A stretch of DNA of 64,000 nucleotides from Candidatus Riflebacteria bacterium HGW-Riflebacteria-1 (lineage in GTDB: Bacteria > Muiribacteriota > Ozemobacteria > Ozemobacterales > Ozemobacteraceae), in assembly GCA_002839445.1 (NCBI GenBank), contig PGYB01000001.1, forward strand, positions 1 to 64,000, read 5' to 3'. Shown here in pieces: positions 1 through 8,593 of the stretch (position 1 is the stretch's first letter; every line of letters starts with the position of its first letter). A program made the translations under genes and the position numbers. The notes under the pieces were generated by a model. The model did no database searches. It was not told where the DNA came from and was given only the letters and a program-made list of their open reading frames with translations.

Positions 1-56
1 AATTATAAGGAAATTAGCCTGTGTAGAGCAAAAACGACTTGACTTTTAACACAGCA

Positions 57-90
57 CATTCTGCGCGTAGCAAAGCGTAGTCGCAGAATC
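57..90 (-). repeat. Dispersed palindromic repeat, copy A1
   Basis: An imperfect palindrome with 8-bp arms (58-65 and 82-89) and an inner GTAGC/GCGTAG part. Read on the minus strand it begins GGATTCTGCGACTACGC. It matches copies at 52121-52160 (plus orientation) and 56822-56858 (same orientation as this one). All copies are intergenic, which fits a REP- or MITE-like element or a mobile RNA hairpin. Confidence 0.55.
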
Positions 91-110
91 CATGACTTTG
101 CCGGCATTCT

Positions 111-138
111 GGATCCTGCGACTTCGCGCAGGATGACG
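111..138 (+). repeat. Dispersed palindromic repeat, short copy A2
   Basis: A compact version of the same element: GGATCCTGCGACTTCGCG then CAGGATGACG, with arms 113-120 and 127-134. It lies head to head with copy A1, about 20 bases away. A paired change (TTCTG to TCCTG in one arm, CAGAA to CAGGA in the other) keeps the stem intact, suggesting that the hairpin itself is selected or was copied as a unit. Confidence 0.55.
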
Positions 139-305
139 ATTACGACGTGCAGATATACTAGTGCGAGAACGAACGAAATAAGTATAATTGGTATAACGAA
201 CTGCTAAGAACAATCCTGCCGTAGTATTGTTGAACTAAATAGACAGGTTTTTTCATTCAAGTCGTGTTTTACAACCAGATAAGCTTTCGAGTAAGGGGAA
301 CGGCG

Positions 306-1040
306 ATGTTGTCAAATGAATCAGGTCTACTGAAAACCGCGACCAGCGGCGGATGGAGCGTGTTGTTTATGCTTTTTGCGATCAGTCTCACCTTGGCACT
401 GCCGGCGCAGGCGAGCAATCTGCCAGAATCATGGAAGCAATTTATTGCGGAGGCCGAGAAACATGGAGCAGAACAGCTGCTGCTGGTTTTCACCAGTGCG
501 GCCGGAGTTTCAAAGGCTGAACTATTCTGCCTGGAGCGCGCGGCTGATGGCTGGGAAAGTGCCATGCCGGCAATGGGAGCCTCTGTTGGCCGCAAAGGAA
601 TTGCCGAGTCTGGAACAAAGCGCGAAGGCGATGGTCGAACACCTTATGGTATTTTTCCGATCGGCATGGCTTTTGGTTATCAAGAAACTCACACGACAAA
701 AATGCCATATCGGCAGATGCACAAAGAAGACATCTGGGTTGATGATCCTTCTGCCGCTGACTACAACCGGCTTGTGCGCAAAGATTCAACCAGCGCGAAA
801 TCTTTTGAGTATATGCGCCGCAAAGACGATTTATACAAGCTGGGCCTGGTTGTTGAATACAATACCAACCCGGTTGTTCCCGGCATGGGCAGCGCAATTT
901 TCATTCACATCTGGGGCCGCCCGTTTGCCTCTACCGCAGGCTGTCTCGGCCTGCCCGAGCCTGATCTTGAAAAAGTTCTCGGTTTTCTCGATCCGGCAAA
1001 AAATCCAGTAATCGGCTTTTTCAGAAGCGATCTGCACTGA
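306..1040 (+). CDS. L,D-transpeptidase (YkuD/YafK-type), exported
   Basis: Predicted periplasmic murein-modifying enzyme of the L,D-transpeptidase family, which forms 3-3 crosslinks or attaches proteins to peptidoglycan through a catalytic cysteine. The C-terminal part carries the family motif: IHIWGRPFAS followed by TAGCLGLP, with catalytic Cys at about residue 213 and the upstream His of IFIHIWG. The N-terminus is a signal-type hydrophobic segment (about residues 17-36) ending in PAQAS. I start at ATG 306, which has AAGGGGAA at 293-300 just upstream; an in-frame GTG at 264 has no such site. The protein is 244 residues. It stands alone, 91 bases before the sirtuin gene. The exact subfamily and substrate cannot be told. 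Confidence 0.85.
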   Translation: MLSNESGLLKTATSGGWSVLFMLFAISLTLALPAQASNLPESWKQFIAEAEKHGAEQLLLVFTSAAGVSKAELFCLERAADGWESAMPAMGASVGRKGIAESGTKREGDGRTPYGIFPIGMAFGYQETHTTKMPYRQMHKEDIWVDDPSAADYNRLVRKDSTSAKSFEYMRRKDDLYKLGLVVEYNTNPVVPGMGSAIFIHIWGRPFASTAGCLGLPEPDLEKVLGFLDPAKNPVIGFFRSDLH

Positions 1041-1103
1041 TTCGGCAGATAAATAGTCGCTTCAGAGCAGACACCGCTGACCAGGCAGCTCGCCGCGATG
1101 AGT

Positions 1104-1131
1104 TATAATCTAGAGATATCTGGAGGCGTTT
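1104..1131 (+). promoter_or_regulatory. -10 box and ribosome-binding site of the sirtuin gene
   Basis: A perfect TATAAT lies at 1104-1109, but no good -35 box is visible 16-18 bases upstream. GGAGG at 1122-1126 sits 5 bases before the ATG at 1132. If this -10 box is used, the 5' leader is only about 15 bases. Confidence 0.45.
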
Positions 1132-1863
1132 ATGTATGAGAAAGCGGCAGAACTGATCAGGTCAGCAAAGCGGGTGTGCGCTTTTACCGGGGCCGGAATA
1201 TCTGTAGAAAGCGGAATTCCGCCATTTCGTGGAAAAGGCGGGCTCTGGAATACATACGACCCGAAATTCATCGAGATTGATTATTTTCACGCGCATAATA
1301 AGCGGTCATGGATTCTGATCAAAGAAATTTTTTACGATTTTTTCGGGCAGGCCAGGCCAAATGCCGCACATAAAGCGCTTGCCGAGCTTGAAGCAAAAGA
1401 AATTGTCAAAACTGTCATCACGCAAAACATCGACAACCTGCACCAGGAAGCCGGAAGCAGAAATGTTCTCGAATTTCACGGTACCGCACACCGCATGATC
1501 TGCCTCGACTGCCGACAGGCCTTTTCTGCTGACAAAATAGATCTGAACCATTTGCCACCCGAATGCCCAAACTGTGCGGTTGGCAGGCTCAAGCCCGATT
1601 TTATCTTTTTTGGCGAAGACATACCAGAACCGGCCTGTTCGCTTTCTTTCAAGGAAGCCGAAATTTCTGACGTTTTTATCGTTATCGGCACAACTGGCGA
1701 AGTGATGCCGGCGTGCATGATTCCAGCGGCCGCCAGTCGCAACGGGGCGAGCATCATCGAAGTCAACATCAGACCATCACGGTTCACTGAAAGCGTCACA
1801 GACGCTTTTCTGCAGGGTCCTGCCACCGAGGTAATGAGCAAACTGCTCAAAACGCTGGACTGA
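1132..1863 (+). CDS. cobB: SIR2-family NAD-dependent protein deacylase (sirtuin)
   Basis: NAD-dependent protein lysine deacetylase/deacylase of the sirtuin family, 243 residues, cytoplasmic. Visible signatures are the NAD-binding FTGAGISVESGIPPFRG near the N-terminus, the catalytic block TQNIDNLHQEAG with FHG (catalytic His), and a zinc ribbon of two CxxC pairs (CLDC and CPNC, about residues 125-148). The later PDFIFFGEDIPE and IGTTGEV blocks are also typical. The start at 1132 is well supported by its ribosome-binding site. The symbol cobB is used in the general sense for a bacterial sirtuin. The closest neighbours give no clue to its target proteins. Confidence 0.93.
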   Translation: MYEKAAELIRSAKRVCAFTGAGISVESGIPPFRGKGGLWNTYDPKFIEIDYFHAHNKRSWILIKEIFYDFFGQARPNAAHKALAELEAKEIVKTVITQNIDNLHQEAGSRNVLEFHGTAHRMICLDCRQAFSADKIDLNHLPPECPNCAVGRLKPDFIFFGEDIPEPACSLSFKEAEISDVFIVIGTTGEVMPACMIPAAASRNGASIIEVNIRPSRFTESVTDAFLQGPATEVMSKLLKTLD

Positions 1864-1883
1864 AAGCACTAACAACAGGCTCT

Positions 1884-2324
1884 CTATTTTTTTTGTTCAG
1901 ACAGTCGGTCAATTTCGCTGGCAATCGACGCAAGCTCTGCCTGATCTTTAGCGATCGCCTCTTTTGCGTGCTCCACACAGTAACCTTCGGACAATGATTT
2001 CTTCCAGTATTCCAGGCCGGAGACAGTATCCTGCCTTGCATTTTCCAGAGATACAAGAGCTCGGTCAGGCATGATCCGGCTGATGATTTCATCAGTGTAG
2101 CCCTCCCCCATTCCTGCCTCCGAATCGTGTTCATGAATGAAATTAAAATAGGTCCCACATTCAGGGCACACTCTTATCTGAGGTGAACTATAGTTTCCCG
2201 GGCCACCAATGCAGCGGAGTTTATCAACCTCAACTGGCAGACGTTCTTCACTATGCAACAGCTCAACCTTTAACAGGTCGGGAATTTTACCGCATAAGCT
2301 ACAGGCCAAATGCTCTTCTGACAT
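1884..2324 (-). CDS. Hypothetical small zinc-ribbon protein
   Basis: I do not recognise this 146-residue protein. It has an N-terminal CSLC pair (about residues 8-11) and a second CPEC pair (about 53-56), spaced like a structural zinc site, and a charged, helical C-terminal half that could form a coiled coil (residues 110-146). There is no signal peptide or membrane segment, so it is probably cytoplasmic. The start has a strong GGGGGGA ribosome-binding site. It converges with the sirtuin gene, with 20 bases between the stop codons. Confidence 0.6.
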   Translation of the reverse strand: MSEEHLACSLCGKIPDLLKVELLHSEERLPVEVDKLRCIGGPGNYSSPQIRVCPECGTYFNFIHEHDSEAGMGEGYTDEIISRIMPDRALVSLENARQDTVSGLEYWKKSLSEGYCVEHAKEAIAKDQAELASIASEIDRLSEQKK

Positions 2325-2381
2325 GTAATCCCCCCACCACTTTCATTCCAGAATCAAACAACGATCAACTCAGAATATCAC

Positions 2382-2423
2382 AAAAAAATAACCCCGCAGC
2401 GACCATTTCTGGGCTGCGGGGTT
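2382..2423 (-). terminator. Rho-independent terminator of the exported-protein gene
   Basis: Perfect 9-bp stem CCCCGCAGC (2392-2400) / GCTGCGGGG (2413-2421) with a 12-base loop. Read on the minus strand it is followed by TTATTTTTTT, giving a good U tract. It lies 14 bases beyond the stop of the 2437-2817 gene and separates that gene from the zinc-ribbon gene downstream. Confidence 0.85.
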
Positions 2424-2436
2424 GCTGTTTACTTAA

Positions 2437-2817
2437 TCAACCACCGTGTATTTCAAGAAACTTCACGCGCTCGTTAAGAGAGATTTCGACCTGATGGCCA
2501 AGGTCTCGGTAGGTTCCTTTGAGGGTCTTGTAAAGTTCAACTACGTTGCGGGCCTTAGCGATTTCTTCTTTGCTTTCGATTGAGCTGATTTCGCTGGTAA
2601 TGGTTTTCCATGATTCATGCAACATATCTGACCAGGTCTTGTACATCGGGTTGGTCCAGGGTTTCGGCATACCGGGGTGCATCAGCATATTCAGCATTTC
2701 GCCGGAATGAGCGGCTCTATCCATGGCTCTTGATAAATTGGTCGAATCAAAAGCAAAAGCGGGAACCATGATGGCAACCAGCAAAGCGACGAGCAAAAAC
2801 CTTGAAAACTTATACAT
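2437..2817 (-). CDS. Hypothetical small exported protein
   Basis: A 126-residue protein with a clear signal peptide (MYKFSRF, then a hydrophobic stretch ending VPAFAFD, cleavage near residue 22). The mature part is mostly helical and charged, with a Met/Pro-rich patch (residues about 44-60, including LMHPGMPKPW). No family was recognised. The start has AGGAG seven to eight bases upstream. It is transcribed alone and ends in a strong terminator. It is probably periplasmic or a small lipid-facing protein; no function is claimed. Confidence 0.65.
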   Translation of the reverse strand: MYKFSRFLLVALLVAIMVPAFAFDSTNLSRAMDRAAHSGEMLNMLMHPGMPKPWTNPMYKTWSDMLHESWKTITSEISSIESKEEIAKARNVVELYKTLKGTYRDLGHQVEISLNERVKFLEIHGG

Positions 2818-3066
2818 TTATTCTCTCCTGAATTATTTTTAGCTTGCGTGCGCCAACAGAAAGCAATTAGCATGCCAAGCGCAAAAGCCAGGCTTAAAAA
2901 GGCTTTCGCGAGGTACACCGGTTCAGGCTGTTAAAAAACAGGCAGGTATTACGCAGAAATTCAGCAACCTTACCACAAACTCGCGCTATCCCGTTCCAAC
3001 CAGCAAATTTGACAAGTGATGAGAAAAAAGTTACAAATGCACACAACAGATTATAGAGGGGACACT

Positions 3067-3564
3067 ATGATAGAGATTTTAAGAGTTATCACCAGCGAGC
3101 AGATTGCCGCCACCGCAAAGCTCGCGAATGAAATATGGCGTGAGCACTACACACCGATTATCGGGGCTGAGCAGGTCGACTACATGATCGCAAAGTATCA
3201 GAGCCCCGACGCTATCAGAACACAGATAGACCAGAACGAGCTCGTCTATTACCTGCTCTATGTCGGACGCCAGCCGGCAGGCTATTTTGCCATTCAGGTT
3301 AGATCAGACGAAGTATTTCTCAGCAAGCTCTATGTCAGCAAGACGTATCGAAAACAAGGCCTCGCCGGCAAGGCCATCGGCTTCATCAAGAGCGTGGCTG
3401 CCGACAACTGTCTGCGTAGAATCTCGCTGACCATCAACAAGAACAACAGAGCCTCTCTGGCAGCCTATGAAAAACTGGGGTTCAAAAGCGAAAAAGCCGT
3501 AGTTACCGACATCGGCAACGGCTTTGTAATGGACGACTACATATTGGCTCTGCACACTGGCTAA
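3067..3564 (+). CDS. GNAT-family N-acetyltransferase
   Basis: Acetyl-CoA-dependent acyltransferase of the GNAT fold, 165 residues. The core shows the acetyl-CoA pyrophosphate-binding stretch (LYVSKTYRKQGLAGKAIGF, an R/Q-x-x-G-x-G/A variant) followed by the usual NKNNRASLAAYEKLGFK strand-helix motif. The open frame begins at 3016, but ATG 3067 has AGAGGGG (3055-3061) at the right distance and matches the domain start, so I use it. The substrate is unknown; neighbours do not help. Confidence 0.85.
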   Translation: MIEILRVITSEQIAATAKLANEIWREHYTPIIGAEQVDYMIAKYQSPDAIRTQIDQNELVYYLLYVGRQPAGYFAIQVRSDEVFLSKLYVSKTYRKQGLAGKAIGFIKSVAADNCLRRISLTINKNNRASLAAYEKLGFKSEKAVVTDIGNGFVMDDYILALHTG

Positions 3565-3806
3565 AAGGCTGAGCGGATTTTAACCAACACTTAAGTGTGC
3601 GAGCTGGTGATTTTATGGCAGGAAATATTCCGGCGTTGTTGGGAAATTTTCCCGAGATCACTGCCGTGCACAGATGAAAATCTCGACTGGAGCGTGTCAG
3701 CAACCTGGCCTGCTTTTTGCATACTAATATTTACGCCGGATTACCCGCGTTGCCAGCTCAAATGTAATTAAAGCCTGTGAACGCCAAGCCCAGAGGGGGA
3801 ACTGAA

Positions 3807-4238
3807 ATGAAAACCGCTACCTACATCGAGGGAATTCTTCTTTTTGTTGCGATAACTCTCCTGCTGGTTCCGATTCAGGAGCTGTCGAGCGCCCAGGAAA
3901 TCCCGGTATCGCTGGTCGTTGCACTCGGTTCTTACGGCCTTCTTCTTATTGCCAGAAGGCCACGCCAGTATGCCAATGAAAAACTCAGCACGCCCTCACG
4001 CAGAACCGCATGGTATCTGGCCATGACCGGCGTTCTTTTTGGCGTAATAATGTCATACGCGGCAACCATTGACCAGAGCGGATTCATGGCCGCCATCTCC
4101 ATCTACCTGGTAGCATTATTCTACGGTCTGGCGCTCAGCATGCTGGTCTTTTCTTTCATCGGACAACGCCCGGTCAGCAAATCCGAGCACAATCACCTGC
4201 CGCGGCACCGCTTCAACACTCTTGAGCTCAGCATCTGA
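3807..4238 (+). CDS. Small polytopic membrane protein, MotA-like TM3-TM4 region
   Basis: A 143-residue inner-membrane protein with four predicted helices (about residues 6-24, 33-49, 71-88 and 95-120). The last two, VLFGVIMSYA and AAISIYLVALFYGLALSMLVF, resemble the MotA/ExbB proton-channel signature (G-x-x-x-G ... A-x-x-x-A-L-x-x-x-x-Y-G). A clearer relative is encoded at 63060-63440. Both lack the large cytoplasmic loop of true MotA. An in-frame GTG at 3777 exists, but the strong AGAGGGGG before ATG 3807 decides the start. It is convergent with the pseudouridine synthase gene. The role is unknown. Confidence 0.6.
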   Translation: MKTATYIEGILLFVAITLLLVPIQELSSAQEIPVSLVVALGSYGLLLIARRPRQYANEKLSTPSRRTAWYLAMTGVLFGVIMSYAATIDQSGFMAAISIYLVALFYGLALSMLVFSFIGQRPVSKSEHNHLPRHRFNTLELSI

Positions 4239-4298
4239 TACGGCCCGACGGCTTCTACTTCTGTGCACAATTCTCACTCTGATAGATAAGAGAACATA

Positions 4299-5288
4299 CT
4301 AAAGGGATTCGATATAGCGATTCACCACCTGGCAAGCCTGTTCGCGCCAGGTGGTGAACTGTTTTAGCCTGCTTTGCCAGCTGTCTGAAAAATGGTCTGA
4401 GAAAAACATTCGACGCCCTTCTTCGGGAAGCTGCAGGCACAGCGCCCAGGCATGCAGCAACTGGTGCGGCGATCCTATTTCGACAAGGTCCTCAGGCGCC
4501 AGTTCGTCGTTGCAGCGTTTCATAAAATAGCGTCCGTCATGAGAATAAAGTTTGTCGCCAACCACCGGGTGCCCGACATGGGCAAGATGAGCGCGAATCT
4601 GGTGCTTGCGACCGGATTCGAGACGGGCCAGCACCAGACTGCAATCTTCGCCAATGGCTATACGCTCAAAAACAGTGCAGGACGGCCGACCATCAGGCGC
4701 GACAACCATCAGATAGTAAACCGGCGGGCATGCTGCCTCGCGCAGAGGTGCGTCAACAACCAGTGACTCGTGCTCAAAAACGCCACTCACCAAGGCCAGA
4801 TAAAACTTGGCACTGATGATCTGTCCAGGGTCGCGACGCAGGCGTCGGCCGGCAAATGGCTTTTTCAGATACAACATCAGCCCGCTGGTTTCGCGATCAA
4901 GCCGATGCATCGGGTTCAGGTCGGGAATTTTTTCATCACGCCGCAGAATTGCCGTCATCGTCTGAAAATAAAAGCGACGGTTGCTGTGCACCGGCAGATC
5001 AGCCGGCTTGCTGACAATGATCAGGTTCTCGTTTTCCCAGATCTTCTGATAGTCCAGGTCAAGATCAGGCTCGGTAAAATCATCAATGGCAAACTGCACT
5101 ACTTCCCCGACGGCCAGCACATGCCCGGGCTGACTTATCAGGCCATTAACACGCACCTGCCCGGCAGCAACTTTTTCCAGCCAGAATTCGCGGCTCTGAT
5201 AAGTAAAACGGCGGGCCAGCGAATCGATCAACGACTCACCGGCAAACTTTTCAAGCACATCTGAATTAAGCTCAAGGCGGTATTTCAT
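4299..5288 (-). CDS. RluA-family pseudouridine synthase with S4 domain
   Basis: RNA pseudouridine synthase of the RluA/RluD family, 329 residues. An N-terminal S4-like RNA-binding part (WLEKVAAGQVRVNG ... VLAVGEVVQF, residues about 32-70) precedes the catalytic domain. The catalytic aspartate lies in MHRLDRETSGLMLYLK (about residues 127-142), and the HQIRAHLAHVGHPVVGDKLY motif follows near residue 231. The target uridine (rRNA or tRNA) cannot be deduced. The visible Shine-Dalgarno (CGGAG) lies unusually close to the ATG. The last coding bases contain a 13-bp perfect inverted repeat that may serve the convergent gene as a terminator. Confidence 0.9.
   Translation of the reverse strand: MKYRLELNSDVLEKFAGESLIDSLARRFTYQSREFWLEKVAAGQVRVNGLISQPGHVLAVGEVVQFAIDDFTEPDLDLDYQKIWENENLIIVSKPADLPVHSNRRFYFQTMTAILRRDEKIPDLNPMHRLDRETSGLMLYLKKPFAGRRLRRDPGQIISAKFYLALVSGVFEHESLVVDAPLREAACPPVYYLMVVAPDGRPSCTVFERIAIGEDCSLVLARLESGRKHQIRAHLAHVGHPVVGDKLYSHDGRYFMKRCNDELAPEDLVEIGSPHQLLHAWALCLQLPEEGRRMFFSDHFSDSWQSRLKQFTTWREQACQVVNRYIESL
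4321..4365 (+). terminator. Hairpin inside the end of the rluA-type gene; likely plus-strand terminator
   Basis: Perfect 13-bp inverted repeat, TTCACCACCTGGC (4321-4333) / GCCAGGTGGTGAA (4346-4358), with a 12-base loop, followed on the plus strand by CTGTTTTAGC. It lies 83 bases past the stop of the small membrane protein gene (3807-4238) but within the coding end of the convergent pseudouridine synthase. It could end plus-strand transcription. Confidence 0.5.
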
Positions 5289-5322
5289 GCTCCGAGATTA
5301 TAGCAGATTTGTCGACGGCCTG

Positions 5323-5348
5323 TGCTATAATAGCGCAAAAACTGGAGG
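5323..5348 (+). promoter_or_regulatory. Extended -10 promoter and RBS of the EVE-domain gene
   Basis: TGC directly precedes TATAAT (5326-5331), forming an extended -10 element; no good -35 box was seen. GGAGG at 5344-5348 lies 6 bases before ATG 5355. The promoter sits in the short gap between divergent genes. Confidence 0.5.
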
Positions 5349-5354
5349 CAAATG

Positions 5355-5825
5355 ATGGCTTACTGGCTTATGAAGTGCGAACCATCAGCATACTCAATCG
5401 ACGATCTTGAAAAAGATGGCAGCAGCAGCTGGGAAGGCGTGCGCAATTATCAGGCGCGCAACATTATGCGCGACCAGATGCAGCCTGGCGACCTCGCGCT
5501 GTTTTATCATTCAAATGCCGAGCCATCTGGCGTTGCTGGCGTCATGAAAATTGTCAGAGCCGGTTATCCCGACCATTTGGCTTTTGACGCCAGTCACAAA
5601 TACTATGACGCGCGCAGCACGCCAGACAAACCAGTCTGGTATATGGTCGACGTCGCTTTCGTCACAAAATTTGCCAGCATCCTGCCCCTGCAGCAGATCA
5701 AGGCAGAGCCGCGCCTCAAGGGCATCATGGTTGCACAGCAGGGAAGCCGACTTTCAGTGCAACCCTTATCAGAAGAGCACTTTAAAGTGATCTGCGCCAT
5801 GGCCGGCCGCAAAAAGCTGCCCTGA
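5355..5825 (+). CDS. EVE-domain protein
   Basis: A 156-residue single-domain protein of the EVE family (relatives of thymocyte nuclear protein 1 and PUA-like modified-base readers). The start MAYWLMKCEPSAYSIDDL, the block WEGVRNYQARNIMRD, and GDLALFYHSN are typical of the family. EVE domains are thought to recognise modified nucleotides in RNA or DNA. Two consecutive ATG codons (5352 and 5355) are possible; the second has the better spacing to GGAGG. It is divergent from the pseudouridine synthase, which is a suggestive neighbour for a modified-RNA reader, though this is only proximity. Confidence 0.85.
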   Translation: MAYWLMKCEPSAYSIDDLEKDGSSSWEGVRNYQARNIMRDQMQPGDLALFYHSNAEPSGVAGVMKIVRAGYPDHLAFDASHKYYDARSTPDKPVWYMVDVAFVTKFASILPLQQIKAEPRLKGIMVAQQGSRLSVQPLSEEHFKVICAMAGRKKLP

Positions 5826-5925
5826 GAAGTATTCGTGGCCAGATCACAGCTTGTGCTTTAAGTTTATGAATAAAAATGAGAGAATAGAAAAATAGATTAG
5901 AGGATTTTTTGGCAGGAGGATGGTC

Positions 5926-8586
5926 ATGAAGTTCTTCCCAAGAGCTACCTACAGGCTGCAGATGCATTCGCGCTTCAACTTTGCCATGCTCGGCGAGCAT
6001 ATTGAATATCTTCACCGGCTCGGCATAAGCCATCTTTACCTTTCTCCATGCCTGCAGGCAGTTCCTGGCAGTATGCATGGTTATGATGTTGTCGACCATA
6101 GTCACATTAACACTGAGCTCGGCGGCAATTATGGTTTTGACCGCATTGCAAAAATGCTTTCAGAAAAAAACATGAGCATAATTCTCGATATTGTGCCAAA
6201 TCACATGGCAGTTCGCTGCCCTGAAAATCCCTGGTGGTGGGATGTTCTCGAAAACGGCCCATCCAGCCAGTTTGCACGTTGCTTTGACGTTGACTGGCAC
6301 ACCGAATCTGACCACTTTTCTAATCTGATTCTGCTACCGGTGCTGGGAGACCACTACGGAATCGCGCTGGAAGCCGGCGAACTCAAGGTGGAACACGAAA
6401 AGGGAAAATTCACCCTGCATTACTTTGACAACGTCTTTCCGATGGCACCAAGGTCGCTGCAGATGATTCTCGAACTTGCCTACCAGAACAGCGGTATCGA
6501 TGAACTTGGCTACCTCGCCGGGGCACTGCATGTTCTTCCGCATGCATCTTCGCGAGACATTGAAAGAATTCGCCGACGGCAACGCGACAAAGCAGTGATT
6601 TACGAAATGCTCAACACCATGTGCAAAGAGGTGGCGGGCTTCGACAAAGCAATTACTGCTGCGGTGGTCGAAATCAACCAGAACCACGACAAACTCGACG
6701 AGCTTATCGGTCACCAGAATTACAAGCTGGCATACTGGAAACTCTCTAAGTATCAGGTTGGCTACCGTCGTTTTTTTAACATAAATTCGCTGGTTGGCCT
6801 TTGCATGGAAGAAGACCAGGCATTCTGTGACACACATCGCCTGGTATTCGAACTCGAAAAAATCGGTAAGGTAGACGGTTTTCGCGTTGACCACCCGGAT
6901 GGGCTTTTTGAACCAACGAGCTATTTTAATCGTCTGCGTAAAGCCTGCCCGGAAGCCATTATCGTCGCCGAAAAAATATTAGAGCAGAACGAACCACTCA
7001 ACGCAGAATGGCCTGTTTCAGGCACAACCGGTTATGACTTTCTTAACCTCGTGAATGGATTGTTCATTGATAAAACAGGCTACGAAAAGCTTCTGCAGGT
7101 ATGGCATGAGTTCATCGGCGAACAGCCAGATTATCAAGAACTAGTTTACAGATCGAAAAAACAAACCATAAAAAATCTGCTCGGCAGCGAAGCTGCTCGC
7201 CTGGCCGCAGACCTGGCACAGATCTGCGAAAACCATCGACGCTACCGCGACTTTGCGCAACAGCAACTTTACGGCGCACTGGTCGAAGTCGCCGCCGGTC
7301 TTGATGTTTACCGGACCTACATACAACCGGAATCCGGGAAAATCACGAAAAATGATCAGGTGGTCATCGGTGAAGCCATTGCCCGGGCCAAAATAAGGCA
7401 ACCTCAGCTCGGTAGCTATATTTTTGACTTCATTGCCGAACTTCTGCTGCTAAAACTGCAGGGAGAGAAAGAAAGCCTTTTTGTCAGGCGCTTTCAGCAG
7501 TTTACCGGACCGGTAATGGCTAAGAGTCTTGAAGACACCGTGTTTTATATTTTTAATCCACTTGTCTCTCTTAACGAAGTCGGCGGCAATCCAGACGCTC
7601 CCGTGGTAACAGTAAAGAGCTTTCATAAATGGTGCCTGCATATTTCAAAGAACTGGCCGCTTACCATGCTGACCAGTTCAACCCACGACACCAAACGCAG
7701 CGAAGATGTTCGGGCCCGTCTTAACCTGCTCAGCGAAATTCCAGACAGCTGGGCAGTGATCGCAAAAAAATGGCAGCGAATGAATGCCGGATTTCGCAGT
7801 GCGGGCGCTCCCGACGCCAACACCGAATACCTGCTTTACCAGACACTGGTTGGCACCTGGCCTGTCGAAAAAGAGCGAATTGCGCAGTATATGGAAAAAG
7901 CGGTGCGTGAAGCCAAAACGCACTCAAGCTGGGCTGAGCCTGACCAGAAATTTGAAGCAGCCTTACTGGGTTTTATTGACAAACTCTATTCGAGTCCTGA
8001 GTTCATCAAATCTCTCGAAGATTTTGTCGACGACCTGATAGAACCGGGCCAGATCAATTCACTGCTTCAGTTGACGATAAAGCTCACCGCACCGGGGTTT
8101 CCTGATATTTATCAGGGCAGCGAAATTTGGAACAACAGTCTTACCGACCCTGACAATCGCAGACCTGTCGATTTCGCGCAAAACTTCGAGCTGCTTAAAA
8201 AGCTCGAAAACAAAAACTTTCGCGACGTAATGCACGAACCGCACCAGGGGTCAGCCAAGCTTTTTATAATAAAAGCGCTGCTCGCATTGCGCGCTAAAGT
8301 GCCCGCTTTCAACGAACCCGACAGTTACAGGGCAGTAGATGTAATGGGTACACACAGTGACGATCTGCTCGCCTATATGCGCGGCAGCTCGGTCATTGTG
8401 TTAGTACCACGCTTGAGCCTGACCCGCAAAGACCGCTGGGACGGAACCAGAATTATTCTTCCACAAGGGCGCTGGCAGAACATTTTCACCGGGCAACAGC
8501 TGGCCGCAGGCTCTAACAAAGTCAAGGATCTGCTAAAAGACTTTCCGGCAGCGGTAATCGTCGATATGCAGCAGATAGAGGGGTGA
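5926..8586 (+). CDS. treY: Malto-oligosyltrehalose synthase
   Basis: Converts the reducing end of malto-oligosaccharides to a trehalosyl unit by intramolecular transglucosylation (TreY, GH13). Evidence: ATYRLQMHSRFNF at the N-terminus, SHLYLSPCLQAVPGSMHGYDV, LDIVPNHMA, the nucleophile region VDGFRVDHPDGL, the acid/base region IIVAEKILE followed by GTTGYDFLN, and SSTHDTKRSEDVRAR; the C-terminal TAPGFPDIYQGSE and DPDNRRPVDF are TreY hallmarks. Length (886) is normal. ATG 5920 abuts AGGAGG, so ATG 5926, six bases on, is the likelier start. First gene of a treY-treZ-treS/mak operon. Confidence 0.95.
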   Translation: MKFFPRATYRLQMHSRFNFAMLGEHIEYLHRLGISHLYLSPCLQAVPGSMHGYDVVDHSHINTELGGNYGFDRIAKMLSEKNMSIILDIVPNHMAVRCPENPWWWDVLENGPSSQFARCFDVDWHTESDHFSNLILLPVLGDHYGIALEAGELKVEHEKGKFTLHYFDNVFPMAPRSLQMILELAYQNSGIDELGYLAGALHVLPHASSRDIERIRRRQRDKAVIYEMLNTMCKEVAGFDKAITAAVVEINQNHDKLDELIGHQNYKLAYWKLSKYQVGYRRFFNINSLVGLCMEEDQAFCDTHRLVFELEKIGKVDGFRVDHPDGLFEPTSYFNRLRKACPEAIIVAEKILEQNEPLNAEWPVSGTTGYDFLNLVNGLFIDKTGYEKLLQVWHEFIGEQPDYQELVYRSKKQTIKNLLGSEAARLAADLAQICENHRRYRDFAQQQLYGALVEVAAGLDVYRTYIQPESGKITKNDQVVIGEAIARAKIRQPQLGSYIFDFIAELLLLKLQGEKESLFVRRFQQFTGPVMAKSLEDTVFYIFNPLVSLNEVGGNPDAPVVTVKSFHKWCLHISKNWPLTMLTSSTHDTKRSEDVRARLNLLSEIPDSWAVIAKKWQRMNAGFRSAGAPDANTEYLLYQTLVGTWPVEKERIAQYMEKAVREAKTHSSWAEPDQKFEAALLGFIDKLYSSPEFIKSLEDFVDDLIEPGQINSLLQLTIKLTAPGFPDIYQGSEIWNNSLTDPDNRRPVDFAQNFELLKKLENKNFRDVMHEPHQGSAKLFIIKALLALRAKVPAFNEPDSYRAVDVMGTHSDDLLAYMRGSSVIVLVPRLSLTRKDRWDGTRIILPQGRWQNIFTGQQLAAGSNKVKDLLKDFPAAVIVDMQQIEG

Positions 8587-8593
8587 CGCAAAG

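Larger units (their letters stand above)
1..305. other. Left-edge intergenic region with two palindromic repeats
   Basis: No convincing gene precedes the L,D-transpeptidase. The stretch carries two copies of a short palindromic element that recurs elsewhere in the window. The first has arms ATTCTGCG at 58-65 and CGCAGAAT at 82-89. The second, shorter one has arms ATCCTGCG at 113-120 and CGCAGGAT at 127-134. Bases 180-290 are AT-rich and probably hold the promoter of the downstream gene, but I could not pick a clear -35/-10 pair. Confidence 0.6.
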
